Shown here in pieces: positions 47,928-57,966 of a stretch of DNA of 64,000 nt (positions are counted from its first letter, which is position 1; each line of letters starts with the position of its first letter). The translations under genes were made by a program, and so were the position numbers. The stretch lies in contig JADJJU010000011.1 in NCBI GenBank assembly GCA_016706365.1, positions 1 to 64,000 on the forward strand. The letters are read 5' to 3'. The DNA comes from Saprospiraceae bacterium (GTDB lineage: Bacteria > Bacteroidota > Bacteroidia > Chitinophagales > Saprospiraceae). The notes below the pieces were generated by a model. It was not told the origin of the DNA and searched no databases. It was given only the letters and a program-made list of their open reading frames with translations.

Positions 47928-48268
47928 CACTTAATTATTTCACCTGACTTTTTAGAATAACGTACTATTTCTCCATCAACTACTTTACGACCTACTCTGG
48001 AAGCGGTTCCAGTTTTCGGGTCCACGATCTGTACATTTGAGATGTGAACTGGTGCCGGAATTTCAACAATTCCACCGGCATCGTTTGCAGTTGGTTTTCT
48101 ATGCTTCTTAACTAGATTGACATCAGCAATCACTACTCTTTCCTTATCAGGAATTACTTGAAGCACTTCTCCTGTTTTGCCCTTATTTGAACCAGAAATA
48201 ACGATTACTTTATCGCCTTTCTTAATTTTGAATTTGGGTGCAAAACGCTTATCGGATCTACCTTTCAT
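47927..48268 (-). CDS. rplX: 50S ribosomal protein L24
   Basis: 113 residues, intact. KOW motif KKGDKVIVISGSNKGKTGEV, then GGIVEIPAPVHISNVQIVDP. An early 50S assembly protein. The stop overlaps the rplE start by one base. Confidence 0.97.
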   Translation of the reverse strand: MKGRSDKRFAPKFKIKKGDKVIVISGSNKGKTGEVLQVIPDKERVVIADVNLVKKHRKPTANDAGGIVEIPAPVHISNVQIVDPKTGTASRVGRKVVDGEIVRYSKKSGEIIK

Positions 48269-48279
48269 TTCCCTTGATA

Positions 48280-48635
48280 TTATAGCACCTCTGGTGCAAG
48301 TGAAACAATTCTCATATAATCTTTATCACGCAATTCTCTTGCAACCGGGCCGAAGATACGCGTACCTCTAGGTTCATCAGCTGCATTCAGGAGAACTACT
48401 GCATTATCATCAAAGCGAATATGATCCATCCTTTCTTCTGAATTTTTGTTCTTAACGATAACAGCTTTCGACACTGTACCTTTTTAACTCCGCCGAGTGG
48501 CATCTTTCACACTGACAACAATCTTGTCGCCGATGGAAGCATATCTTCTCTTGAACCTCCAAGAACACGGATACAAAGAACTTCTTTTGCACCGCTGTTA
48601 TCTGCCACTCTGAGTCTTGATTCCTGCTGGATCAT
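48280..48635 (-). CDS. rplN: 50S ribosomal protein L14 (frameshifted)
   Basis: The N-terminal MIQQESRLRVADNSGAKEVL at 48635 and the C-terminal part SKAVIVKNKNSEERMDHIRF ... SLAPEVL are in different frames. Between them YASIGDKIVVSVKDA is in yet another, with a TAA after it. The total is 13 bp shorter than a normal L14 gene, so several bases are missing around 48480-48560. L14 contacts 16S rRNA at bridge B5. Confidence 0.93.
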
Positions 48636-48663
48636 GGTCTGTTAATTATTGCGATTTTATATA

Positions 48664-48936
48664 TTATTTTGCCTTCTCGATGACCTCTACAAGGCGCCAT
48701 CTTTTATTCTTACTAAGAGGTCTGGTCTCAGCGATTTTTACCAAATCACCGATGCTGCACTCATTCTTATCATCATGAGCCATGAAGGAATTTGATTTCT
48801 TTACAAACTTTCCATAGATAGGGTGTTGTAAACGTCTGGTCACAGTAACGGTAATGGTCTTATCCATTTTATTACTTTTGACAACTCCTACTTTGACTTT
48901 TCTTAGGTTTCTTTCTTTTTCCTGTTGTTGTTCCAT
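48664..48936 (-). CDS. rpsQ: 30S ribosomal protein S17
   Basis: 90 residues, intact OB fold: KVGVVKSNKMDKTITVTVTR and HDDKNECSIGDLVKIAETRP. 14 bp after rpmC. Confidence 0.97.
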   Translation of the reverse strand: MEQQQEKERNLRKVKVGVVKSNKMDKTITVTVTRRLQHPIYGKFVKKSNSFMAHDDKNECSIGDLVKIAETRPLSKNKRWRLVEVIEKAK

Positions 48937-48950
48937 GACACTTCTATCTA

Positions 48951-49214
48951 TTATTTGGATTTACTTCTTCTCGCTTTCAATTTAGTCCTTAGACCTAATT
49001 CTTCCGGGGATAACAGAGTCAACTCCCTTTGGCGCAACTCAGTATTGATTCTGGCAATGTTTTTACGCATTACTCTGATGTCCAATGGATTTTCGAGACC
49101 TTTTACAGTGTGCTCGAACTTCATTTTCTGATATTTTGCTTCCAGATTTATCAATTCTGCGCGAAGATCGCTTTCAGAAAAACCCTGTAAGTCTTTTACA
49201 TTTTCTAACGCCAT
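48951..49214 (-). CDS. rpmC: 50S ribosomal protein L29
   Basis: 87 residues: two helices (SESDLRAELINLEAKYQKMK, NPLDIRVMRKNIARINTELR) plus a basic C-terminal tail LRTKLKARRSKSK that makes it longer than the roughly 63-residue E. coli protein. Near the exit tunnel. Confidence 0.95.
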   Translation of the reverse strand: MALENVKDLQGFSESDLRAELINLEAKYQKMKFEHTVKGLENPLDIRVMRKNIARINTELRQRELTLLSPEELGLRTKLKARRSKSK

Positions 49215-49243
49215 GATGACTATATTTCTCTAAACTTCTAAAA

Positions 49244-49663
49244 TTATTCTACGTAATCCGGTCTTGTGACAACTTTCGTCAAAACTGGGAGCTTCTGACC
49301 CGCCAGTCTCAAGGCTTCATGTGCAATCTCGGAAGTTACACCATCCAATTCAAACAGTACTCTGCCCGGCTGGATCTGTGCAACCCAATGGTCAACAGCA
49401 CCTTTACCTTTACCCATCCTTACTTCAGCGGGCTTTGCAGTAATTGGTTTGTCAGGAAATATTCTGATCCAAACTTTACCTTCCCTCTTCATGTAACGTG
49501 TCATCGCAATACGGGCAGATTCAATCTGTCTGCTGGTAAGTCTGCCGGTTGTAATAGCTTTCAGACCAAATGATCCGAAAGAAACCAGGCTACCTTTGAC
49601 AGCAACACCATCGTTTCTACCTTTCTGTTGCTTTCTATATTTCGTTCTTTTTGGTTGTAACAT
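49244..49663 (-). CDS. rplP: 50S ribosomal protein L16
   Basis: 139 residues, intact: MLQPKRTKYRKQQKGRNDGV, KPAEVRMGKGKGAVDHWVA and the C-terminal LRLAGQKLPVLTKVV. Contacts A-site tRNA. Confidence 0.97.
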   Translation of the reverse strand: MLQPKRTKYRKQQKGRNDGVAVKGSLVSFGSFGLKAITTGRLTSRQIESARIAMTRYMKREGKVWIRIFPDKPITAKPAEVRMGKGKGAVDHWVAQIQPGRVLFELDGVTSEIAHEALRLAGQKLPVLTKVVTRPDYVE

Positions 49664-49757
49664 GACACTTATTTTTAAGTCTTTTCAGACAAATATTCAG
49701 CACGCATTTCTTGATTCCTCAAAAGCGAGGACAAAGGTACGTTTTTTAGTGATTATT

Positions 49758-50516
49758 TTACTTTCTCTTTGGATTATTTCTACCACGTTTTCTATCCTTA
49801 CCTTGTTGGTTCTGGTTTTCAGGACCTTGTCCCTGTCCACCGGTTCTAACCTGGCGCTTATCTACTCCAACATTTGGAGAAAGATCGCGTTTGGATAATA
49901 CTTCACCATTGCAGATCCATACTTTCACACCAATTTTTCCATACACAGTTTGTGCTTCTACGATAGCGTAGTCGATATCTGCTCTGAAAGTGTGCAATGG
50001 AGTTCTTCCTTCTTTATACTCCTCAGATCTTGCCATCTCAGCACCATTCAATCTACCTGAAATTCTTACCTTGATTCCTTCAGCACCTGCTCTGATAGTA
50101 GATTGTATAGCCATTCTTGTAGCTCTACGATAGTTGATCCTTGTTTCAATCTGTTTAGCAATAGACTCTCCTACTATATATGCATCCAACTCAGGTTTTC
50201 GAATTTCAACGATATTGATCTGTGCATCCTTGCCAGTCAATTTTTTCAATTCTTCGCGTATCTTATCTACTTCTGTACCACCTTTACCGATAATGATACC
50301 GGGACGGGATGTGTGCATAGTAACAGTGATACGCTTAAGTGTGCGCTCAATAATAATCTTTGATATACCTCCTTTAGAGATCCTTGCTCTCAGGTAGTTT
50401 CTGATTTGCTCATCTTCAACTACTTTAAGTGCCATATCTTTTCCTCCAAACCAGTTGGAGTCCCATCCGCGGATGATACCTAAACGATTACCAATTGGAC
50501 TTGTCTTTTGACCCAT
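49758..50516 (-). CDS. rpsC: 30S ribosomal protein S3
   Basis: 252 residues, intact. KH domain with GRPGIIIGKGGTEVDKIREE, C-domain with SGRLNGAEMARSE, and a basic low-complexity tail (KDRKRGRNNPKRK) longer than in E. coli. Part of the mRNA entry channel. Confidence 0.97.
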   Translation of the reverse strand: MGQKTSPIGNRLGIIRGWDSNWFGGKDMALKVVEDEQIRNYLRARISKGGISKIIIERTLKRITVTMHTSRPGIIIGKGGTEVDKIREELKKLTGKDAQINIVEIRKPELDAYIVGESIAKQIETRINYRRATRMAIQSTIRAGAEGIKVRISGRLNGAEMARSEEYKEGRTPLHTFRADIDYAIVEAQTVYGKIGVKVWICNGEVLSKRDLSPNVGVDKRQVRTGGQGQGPENQNQQGKDRKRGRNNPKRK

Positions 50517-50545
50517 GAAAAGGTTATTTAAAGTACTATGTAATA

Positions 50546-50947
50546 TTATTCTACATTATTATTTACTGAAGAAACGGCCAGGGCCTCTTGTTCCTCCTCA
50601 GTTGCAATTTTATTCTCAATTACCAGAGTCACGTGATTCTGATGCTTGTGAATTCTGTGCGCTCTACCCTGAGGAGCCGGTCTGAATCTTTTCAGTCTTG
50701 GACCTTCACCAGCAAAGATTGTCTTTACATACAGATCATAATCATCTGCACTTAAGCCATCCTGCTTGTTTTCCCAGTTTGAAATGGCAGATAGCAACAA
50801 CTTCTCAAGCCAAACAGCAGCTTCCTTCTTTGTAAACTTAAGGATATTCAATGCCTGCTGAACATTCTTACCTCTTATCAAATCCACTACCAGCCTCATT
50901 TTTCTAGCTGACATCGGGCAATTTCTGAGTTTTGCAACTGCTTCCAT
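50546..50947 (-). CDS. rplV: 50S ribosomal protein L22
   Basis: 133 residues, intact: MSARKMRLVVDLIRGKNVQQ at the start, and the tunnel-reaching beta hairpin RLKRFRPAPQGRAHRIHK, followed by a short acidic extension (ATEEEQEALAVSSVNNNVE). Confidence 0.97.
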   Translation of the reverse strand: MEAVAKLRNCPMSARKMRLVVDLIRGKNVQQALNILKFTKKEAAVWLEKLLLSAISNWENKQDGLSADDYDLYVKTIFAGEGPRLKRFRPAPQGRAHRIHKHQNHVTLVIENKIATEEEQEALAVSSVNNNVE

Positions 50948-50989
50948 CTCGATATAATTTAAGGGCCTTAACGGCTTACTTTAAAAAAA

Positions 50990-51258
50990 TTATTTCTTCT
51001 TGTTACCACCGTGACCTCTGAAGTTACGTGTCGGAGCAAACTCACCGAGCTTGTGTCCTACCATATTTTCAGTGACAAACACAGGGATAAAGTTTTTTCC
51101 ATTGTGAACCGCTATCGTTTCACCAACCATATCCGGAATAATCATGGACGCCCTTGACCAGGTTTTAATAACCTGCTTCTTGTTTGACTCCTTTGATTTT
51201 AATATCTTTCCATCAAACGATAGAAAACATAGGGTCCTTTTTTTATTGATCTTGCCAT
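50990..51258 (-). CDS. rpsS: 30S ribosomal protein S19 (frameshifted)
   Basis: The corrected length is 89 residues. MARSIKKGPYVFYRLMERY starts at 51258; one missing T then shifts the frame before LKSKESNKKQVIKTWSRASM, which runs intact to FRGHGGNKKK. 30S head protein. Confidence 0.95.
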
Positions 51259-51284
51259 AATGCAACTACAATTCTTTCGATTAT

Positions 51285-52115
51285 TTACTTATTCGGTTTT
51301 CTTCTGCTTATAATTAGCTTGGATGAATGCTTCTTGTGGTTTCTGGTTTTCTTACCTTTAGAAATCAAGCCCTTTCTTGAACGAGGGTGTCCTCCTGAAG
51401 CTCTACCTTCACCACCACCCATAGGGTGATCCACAGGGTTCATCGCAACACCTCTTACACGAGGACGTCTGCCAATCCACCTTTTTCTTCCAGCCTTCCC
51501 AAGTACTTCTAAAGCGTGATCCGGATTTGAAGTGCTACCCATTACAGCTTTGCAAGTCAATAGTACACGACGTGTTTCACCCGAAGGCATTCTCACCACA
51601 GCGTACTTTCCTTCTCTTCCCATCAAAACTCCGTTAGTTCCGGCACTTCTCGCCAAAGCTGCACCTTTACCAGGATTCAATTCAATATTGTGAATTTCAG
51701 AACCCAGAGGAATATCTTTCAGGAATAATGCATTACCAACGTTGGGTGCTGCACCGGCTCCGGAAACTATTTTATCTCCAACTTTCAGACCTTTAGGAGC
51801 AACGATATATCTTTTGTCACCATCTGCATAAACAATCAATGCAATGAATGCTGTACGATTCGGATCGTATTCAATGGTTTTTACGTTACCCGGAACACCA
51901 TCATTGTCTCTTTTGAAGTCGATGATTCTATAGCGGCGCTTATGTCCACCTCCGATCTGCCTCATGGTCATGCGACCCTGACTGTTTCTACCACCTGATT
52001 TTGACATCGGAGCCAGTAGAGATTTCTCAGGAGTACTTGTAGTGATCTCTGCATATGCATTGCCCACTCTGTATCTCGTACCCGGAGTAATCGGATTATA
52101 TTTCTTAACTGCCAT
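51285..52115 (-). CDS. rplB: 50S ribosomal protein L2
   Basis: 276 residues, intact. Conserved near-C-terminal loop MNPVDHPMGGGEGRASGGHP with the histidine close to the peptidyl-transferase centre. OB and SH3-like domains earlier (DFKRDNDGVPGNVKTIEYDP). Confidence 0.98.
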   Translation of the reverse strand: MAVKKYNPITPGTRYRVGNAYAEITTSTPEKSLLAPMSKSGGRNSQGRMTMRQIGGGHKRRYRIIDFKRDNDGVPGNVKTIEYDPNRTAFIALIVYADGDKRYIVAPKGLKVGDKIVSGAGAAPNVGNALFLKDIPLGSEIHNIELNPGKGAALARSAGTNGVLMGREGKYAVVRMPSGETRRVLLTCKAVMGSTSNPDHALEVLGKAGRKRWIGRRPRVRGVAMNPVDHPMGGGEGRASGGHPRSRKGLISKGKKTRNHKKHSSKLIISRRKPNK

Positions 52116-52148
52116 CTGCTTGTTATTTTGTCAGTTTCTAATTTCTAT

Positions 52149-52445
52149 TTATGCTTCACCGTAGAAGTCGATAGTCTCACCATCGGCTACTGTAATAATT
52201 GCTTTCTTGTAAGAAGGCTTCATACCTTTTGCAACTCCTGCTTTGGTAAATCTTGTCTTCTTCTTGCCCGGGATCACTGCTGTATTAACAGATAAAACAT
52301 TTACTGAATACATCTTTTCAACAGCTTTACCGATCTCCACTTTGTTTGCTTTCTTGTCAACTACGAAAGTGAACTGGTTGCGTTTTTCAGAAAGACCTTC
52401 TGCTTTTTCTGAAATCAAAGGCTTAATTAATATATATCTTGACAT
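52149..52445 (-). CDS. rplW: 50S ribosomal protein L23
   Basis: 98 residues, intact: ILIKPLISEKAEGLSEKRNQ at the start and a typical long-loop VIPGKKKTRFTKAG. Docking site for SRP and trigger factor at the tunnel exit. Confidence 0.97.
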   Translation of the reverse strand: MSRYILIKPLISEKAEGLSEKRNQFTFVVDKKANKVEIGKAVEKMYSVNVLSVNTAVIPGKKKTRFTKAGVAKGMKPSYKKAIITVADGETIDFYGEA

Positions 52446-52471
52446 TGCTTGAATGATTTTCTGATGGTTAC

Positions 52472-53098
52472 TTAGTTAAGTTCTTCAACCAGTTGCTTAA
52501 TTCCACTTTCAAAGAATACCAGTTTACCTGCATTCAATATGCCATAAGTGTTCAGATCTCTTGCTGCAGACACTACGGCCTTTTGAAGATTTCTTGAAGA
52601 CAGATACACATTTTGATCATAGTCACCGGTAACAATCAGCGGTTTAATATTGTCCACTTTCAGATTCTTAAGTACTTGCACGAATGACTTAGTGCTTGGT
52701 GCATCAATCTTTAAATCTTCTATGATCATAATTTGACCTTTAGCAGCTTTAACTGATAATGCAGAAACTCTTGCAAGTGCTTTTACTTTCTTATTAAGAC
52801 TGAAGCTATAGTCTCTTGGTCTCGGACCAAATACTCTGGCTCCTCCCTTAAATGTCGGGCTCTTGATATCTCCTTTTCTTGATCCACCTGTACCTTTCTG
52901 CTTGTGCAGCTTACGGGTAGATCCAGATAATTCAGATCTTTCTTTTGATTTGTGAGTTCCCTGACGCTGATTAGCATTGTATTGCTTTACTGCCAGATAG
53001 ACAGCATGTTCGTTAGGCTCTACTCCGAAGATACTATCCGGAAGCTCGAAATGTCTCCCTGTTGTATTACCTTCTTGATTTAGTACTTCCAGTTTCAT
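52472..53098 (-). CDS. rplD: 50S ribosomal protein L4
   Basis: 208 residues from ATG 53098 (MKLEVLNQEGNTTGRHFELP), preferred over an in-frame start 18 bp upstream. Conserved tunnel loop SGSTRKLHKQKGTGGSRKG. Intact. The stretch between 53099 and the rplC stop is 7 bp. Confidence 0.97.
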   Translation of the reverse strand: MKLEVLNQEGNTTGRHFELPDSIFGVEPNEHAVYLAVKQYNANQRQGTHKSKERSELSGSTRKLHKQKGTGGSRKGDIKSPTFKGGARVFGPRPRDYSFSLNKKVKALARVSALSVKAAKGQIMIIEDLKIDAPSTKSFVQVLKNLKVDNIKPLIVTGDYDQNVYLSSRNLQKAVVSAARDLNTYGILNAGKLVFFESGIKQLVEELN

Positions 53099-53105
53099 GA
53101 CAAGA

Positions 53106-53726
53106 TTACTTTTCAATGATTACGAATGAACCGATATGACCTGGAACTGCACCCTTTATAAGGATCAGATTTTGCTCAGGAAATAAGCGAACCACACGAA
53201 GATTTTTAATTTTAACACGGTCGTTACCCATACGACCACCCATTCTCATACCTTTCACTACTTTGGAAGGGAAAGAAGAAGCACCAATAGATCCGGGAGC
53301 GCGAAGTCTGTTATGCTGACCGTGGGTAGCCTGACCAACACCCGCAAATCCGTGTCTTTTAACAACACCCTGAAAACCTTTACCTTTACTGGTACCGACT
53401 ACAGAGATTCTATCACCCGGAGCGAAAACTTCATCGAGAAGTACAGTGTCACCCAAAGATTTGCTCAATGGAGAATCACGAAACTCAAGAACTTTTCTCT
53501 TAGGAGTTGTATTTGCTTTGCCGAAATGGCCCTGTAAAGACTGTGTTGTATTCTTTTCTTTGGCGTCACCAAATGCAAGTTGTAGAGCACTATATCCATC
53601 TGAGTCGATGGTTTTGACCTGAGTAACGACACAAGGTCCGGCTTCAATAACAGTACAAGCAACATTGTTGCCGGCATCATCAAAGATGCTTGTCATTCCG
53701 ATTTTTTTGCCTATAATTCCGTTCAC
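53106..53726 (-). CDS. rplC: 50S ribosomal protein L3
   Basis: 206 residues, intact: MNGIIGKKIGMTSIFDDAGN at the start, then GKGFQGVVKRHGFAGVGQAT and RAPGSIGASSFPSKVVKGMR, which carry the central extension near the peptidyl-transferase centre. Confidence 0.98.
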   Translation of the reverse strand: MNGIIGKKIGMTSIFDDAGNNVACTVIEAGPCVVTQVKTIDSDGYSALQLAFGDAKEKNTTQSLQGHFGKANTTPKRKVLEFRDSPLSKSLGDTVLLDEVFAPGDRISVVGTSKGKGFQGVVKRHGFAGVGQATHGQHNRLRAPGSIGASSFPSKVVKGMRMGGRMGNDRVKIKNLRVVRLFPEQNLILIKGAVPGHIGSFVIIEK

Positions 53727-53827
53727 GACAGAAAATTTAAAAATTTATACGATACAAGATCCCTCATGCCACAGCATGCTGAAGATCTATTCTTTCTCAA
53801 CATTCTACCAGACCACAGAGATTTCTC

Positions 53828-54136
53828 TTAAGTCAGTTTTACTTGTATGTCTACACCACTTGGAAGCTCCAGACGTGATAATGCGTCCACAGTTTTCTGT
53901 GTTGGTGTGTAGATTTCAATGAGTCGCTTATGTGTGCGAAGCTCAAACTGCTCACGAGACTTTTTATTGACGTGCGGAGAACGCAAGACCGTATAAATTT
54001 TCTTCTCGGTGGGCAGCGGAATCGGACCTGTAACAACAGCTCCACTATTACGGACGGTTTTAACAATTTTTTCAGTGTACTTATCCACTAAATTGTGATC
54101 ATACGAACGCAATTTGATTTTGATTTTTTGATTCAT
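53828..54136 (-). CDS. rpsJ: 30S ribosomal protein S10
   Basis: 102 residues, intact: QKIKIKLRSYDHNLVDKYTE, GPIPLPTEKKIYTVLRSPHV. The first gene of the S10 operon proper, 67 bp after fusA and 101 bp before rplC, a slightly larger gap than elsewhere. Confidence 0.98.
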   Translation of the reverse strand: MNQKIKIKLRSYDHNLVDKYTEKIVKTVRNSGAVVTGPIPLPTEKKIYTVLRSPHVNKKSREQFELRTHKRLIEIYTPTQKTVDALSRLELPSGVDIQVKLT

Positions 54137-54203
54137 AACCCTGTTTTCAAACTTTAAATGTAATCGACTATCTTTCTAGCCGTATATAAATAATTTTAGA
54201 TAC

Positions 54204-56332
54204 TTAAACCTTAACTGCTCCTTTTGCCTTCTCGATCACAGCTGTGACCACGTTAGCCGGTGCAGGTGCGTAGTGTGAAAACTCCATTGAGCTGGAAGCT
54301 CTACCTGAAGTAATCGTTCTAAGCTGAGTAACATAACCGAACATTTCAGCAAGAGGCACTTCAGCTTTCACAATAACTGCTGTATGCTTAGAGTCCTGCC
54401 CTTTGATCAAACCTCTTCTTCTGTTCAAGTCACCGATAACACCACCCGTATATTCGTCAGGTGTAGTTACTTCTAACTTCATGATCGGCTCAAGCAGAAC
54501 CGGAGCAGCAGACTTTGCAGCAGCTCTGAATCCTTCTTTTGCACATAATTCGAAAGCGATAGGCTTGGAATCCACTGCGTGCATAGATCCGTCATATACT
54601 CTTACTTTCATACTGTCGATGTTGTATCCGGCAAGTACACCATTGCTCATCATCGCAGTGAAACCATCAGAAATTGGCTTGATATAGTTCTTATCGATTG
54701 ATCCACCTACAATACCCCAAACAAACTGCAATTTCTTCTTACCTGATTTGAAATCATCTGTTTCCAGGAATTCCTCATCTGCAGGTCCTAATTCAAACTC
54801 CATATCGGCGAATAAACCTGAACCACCCGTTTGCTTTTTAAGACGTTCTCTGTGTTTAACAGATTTAGTCAAAGCTTCTTTATAATTTACCTGGGGAGCA
54901 CCCTGGTTAACATCTACTTTAAATTCTCTTCTAAGGCGATCCACGATGATCTCAAGGTGAAGCTCACCCATTCCGCTGATTACTGTCTGTGCGGTGTCTT
55001 CATCGTAGTATACTCTGAATGTTGGATCCTCTTCAGCCAATTTGTTCAAAGCCATACCCAAACGCTCCAAATCTTTCTGAGTTTTAGGCTCAATCGCAAG
55101 ACCAATAACCGGCTCAGGGAAGATCATACTTTCCAATACGATTGGATGCGCCTCATCGCATAGGGTGTCACCGGTACGAATATCTTTGAAACCTACAGCT
55201 GCTGCGATATCACCAGCTACAACCTTATCGATTGGATTCTGCTTGTTTGCGTGCATCTGATAAAGTCTGGAGATACGCTCTTTATTGTTTGATCTCGTGT
55301 TCAAAACATAAGAACCAGCATCCAATGAACCTGAATATACACGGAAGAATGCAAGACGACCTACATATGGGTCAGTTGCAATTTTGAATGCAAGCGCTGC
55401 AAATGGAGCCTTTACATCTGGTTTGCGGGATTCTTCAGCATCTGTTTTAGGATTGATACCTTTTACAGATTCAACATCAAGCGGAGAAGGTAAGAATGCA
55501 CAAACTGCATCCAACATTGCCTGAACTCCTTTATTTTTGAATGAAGATCCGCACATCATTGGCACGAACTTCATATCTACTACTGCCTTTCTTACTGCTA
55601 CACGAATCTCGTCAGGACTAATAGAATTTGGATCATCGAAGAATTTCTCCATCAACATGTCATCGTATTCAGCGATAACTTCCAATAATTTTTCTCTGTT
55701 TTCATTAACAGTCTCAACCAAATCTGCAGGAATTTCAATTTCTTTGAATGTCATTCCCATATCAGCATCATTCCATACGATTGCCTGATTTGTGATCAGG
55801 TCAACTACCCCTTCAAATCCATCTTCAGCGCCAATTGGAACCTGAAGTGGAATTGCATTTGAACCAAGCATAGTTCTTACCTGCTTTACAACTTCAAAGA
55901 AGTCTGCACCCTGACGGTCCATTTTGTTAACAAAGCCGATACGAGGTACTTTGTAACCATCAGCCAAACGCCAGTTGGTTTCAGACTGAGGCTCTACACC
56001 ATCAACTGCACTGAAAAGGAATACTAAACCATCCAATACTCTGAGTGAACGATTCACTTCAACAGTGAAATCCACGTGACCGGAGTATCGATAATATTTA
56101 CTGCATAAGAATCATCAGCATAAGTCCAGTTAGTCTTGGTAGCGGCAGAAGTAATTGTAATACCTCTTTCCTGCTCCTGCTCCATCCAGTCCATTGTCGC
56201 TGCACCATCGTGTACTTCTCCAATTTTGTGAGAGATACCGGTGTAATACAGGATTCTTTCTGTTGTAGTAGTTTTACCCGCATCAATGTGGGCTGCAATA
56301 CCAATATTTCTAGTGAACTTAAGATCGCTCAT
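54204..56332 (-). CDS. fusA: Translation elongation factor G (frameshifted)
   Basis: The corrected length is about 709 residues. G1 loop AHIDAGKTTTTERILYYTG and switch region ERGITITSAATKT lie in the first frame (56332-56054). The G3 motif reads IIDTP-VTW because one G of CCGGGT is missing (about 56078); restoring it gives DTPGHVDFTVEVNRSLRVLD. G4 (NKMDR) and domains II-V follow intact to VIEKAKGAVKV. Catalyses translocation. Next to rpsG, with no tuf behind it, as usual in this phylum. Confidence 0.97.
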
Positions 56333-56366
56333 GTCAGCTATTATTCTATTTATCTATTTCTTAAAA

Positions 56367-56833
56367 TTAAACTCTAAAGTGAGCGAAGGCTCTGTTGGAT
56401 TCTGCCATTTTGTGCATATCCTCTTTTCTCTTCACTGCTGCACCTTCACCCCTGCTAGCTGCAAGAACTTCTGCTGCCAATTTTTCAGCCATACCTTTTC
56501 CACTTCTGGCGCGGGCAAACTTAATAAGCCATTTCATACCTACAGATACTTTTCTGTTTGCAGGCAATTCTGTAGGAATCTGGAAAGTAGCACCGCCAAT
56601 TCTGCGTGATCTTACTTCTACCTGAGGCATTACATTGTTCAAAGCTTTTTTCAAACCTCTAACTCACTTTCTTCACTTTTGCCCTTAATCTTGTCAAGTG
56701 CATCATAAAAAATAGTAAATGCAGTAGATTTTTTGCCTTCCCACATCATGTGGTTTACAAATTTGCTTACCAAAACATCGTTATATCTTGGATCTCCTGA
56801 AATGATTCTCGCTTTTGGCTTCCTTTTCCTCAT
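56367..56833 (-). CDS. rpsG: 30S ribosomal protein S7 (frameshifted)
   Basis: The corrected length is 155 residues. MRKRKPKARIISGDPRYNDV to EESELEV in one frame and LKKALNNVMPQVEVRSRRIG to AHFRV in another; one T missing in a TTTT run (about 56652) explains the break. Nucleates the 30S head. Confidence 0.96.
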
Positions 56834-56862
56834 GACTTATATCGATTCGAAAATGTTTTAAA

Positions 56863-57234
56863 TTATTTAGGACGCTTTGTACCGTACTGTGAACGAGACT
56901 TCTTACGACCATTCACACCAGCAGTATCCAATGCACCTCTTACAATTGTATATCTAACACCCGGAAGATCTTTTACTCTTCCACCACGCACCAGTACGAT
57001 GGAGTGTTCCTGTAAATTGTGACCTTCTCCAGGGATATATGCAATCACTTCAAGCTGATTAGTCAGACGTACCTTAGCCACTTTACGAAGCGCAGAATTC
57101 GGCTTCTTAGGGGTAGTAGTGTATACTCTTGTACATACACCTCTTTTCTGAGGGCATGAATCCAAGGCACGAGACTTGCTTTTCGCTTCTACTTTTAACC
57201 TGCCGTTGCGGACTAATTGGTTGATTGTAGGCAT
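56863..57234 (-). CDS. rpsL: 30S ribosomal protein S12
   Basis: 123 residues, intact. The streptomycin-related loops are wild-type in form: TTPKKPNSALRKVAKVRLT (Lys43 region) and GGRVKDLPGVRY with the aspartate that is usually methylthiolated. First gene of the str operon, with a promoter candidate about 60 bp upstream. Confidence 0.98.
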   Translation of the reverse strand: MPTINQLVRNGRLKVEAKSKSRALDSCPQKRGVCTRVYTTTPKKPNSALRKVAKVRLTNQLEVIAYIPGEGHNLQEHSIVLVRGGRVKDLPGVRYTIVRGALDTAGVNGRKKSRSQYGTKRPK

Positions 57235-57296
57235 ATTTTCTAACTTTTTTCTTGTTGTTTATTACTTTTGACTTGCCGCCTTTTCGAAAGCGAATG

Positions 57297-57326
57297 CAAA
57301 GATATCACTATTTCTCTGTTAGACAA
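57297..57326 (-). promoter_or_regulatory. Bacteroidota-type promoter of the str/S10 supercluster
   Basis: On the minus strand: TTG (57326-57324), 19 nt, TATCTTTG (57304-57297). Both the motif and the spacing fit the Bacteroidota -33/-7 consensus, 63 bp before the rpsL start. Confidence 0.65.
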
Positions 57327-57489
57327 CTATCTGTAAAAAAAATATTTAAAAGTTTCAGACAAGGCACTGTCACTGAGGAATTAAGATTTTTTAATGATGC
57401 AAAAGAACCAAATAATAGATGTGAAAAACAGCACATACATCACAATATTGTATTTACATTTATCTATACACCAAATTAAAAAATGAAAT

Positions 57490-57966
57490 ATGCATATATC
57501 AGTTCAATTAAAATCCGGTGAAAAAATATTGATAAGGACGGGGTCAAAGGAGGATTTAAAATCAGTTTTTTCACTGGTGAACATACTTGCTGAATTTGAA
57601 AAGGCAGCAGATGCTGTTAAGACCAGTCCGGAAATTTACCTGAGAGATTTTGAAGCAGGTTGGTTTGAAATTATTATTGCAGAAAGTGAGGATACCGGAA
57701 TAATCGGAATGGCACTCTTCTATCAATCTTATTCCACCTGGAAAGGCAAGATGATATACCTGGATGATTTAGTGGTTGAACCCGATTATAGGTCCAAAGG
57801 AATTGGTTCACTGATTCTGGATGCATTGATCGAAGAATCAAGATTGAGGGCAGCTTCCTTACTAAAATGGCAGGTACTTGACTGGAATGAAGATGCTATC
57901 CGATTCTACAAACGAAAAGATGCCATCATAGAAGATGACTGGCTCAATTGCAAACTTTTTCTTTGA
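57490..57966 (+). CDS. GNAT acetyltransferase of the spermidine/diamine (SSAT) type
   Basis: 158 residues. The pattern LVNILAEFEKAADAVKTS near the start, FYQSYSTWKGKMIYLDDLVV, the acetyl-CoA loop DYRSKGIGSLIL and the LLKWQVLDWNEDAIRFYKRK block are the succession seen in spermidine/spermine and diamine N-acetyltransferases. The substrate is likely a polyamine or small primary amine, by family. Divergent from rpsL, 255 bp away; no dedicated operon. Confidence 0.85.
   Translation: MHISVQLKSGEKILIRTGSKEDLKSVFSLVNILAEFEKAADAVKTSPEIYLRDFEAGWFEIIIAESEDTGIIGMALFYQSYSTWKGKMIYLDDLVVEPDYRSKGIGSLILDALIEESRLRAASLLKWQVLDWNEDAIRFYKRKDAIIEDDWLNCKLFL

Noticed and set aside
54204..56332. fusA, secY, infA, rpsM and other core genes as true pseudogenes
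   Set aside because: They are single-copy essential genes with otherwise perfect family residues; breaks are mostly one base in homopolymers, so consensus error is more plausible.
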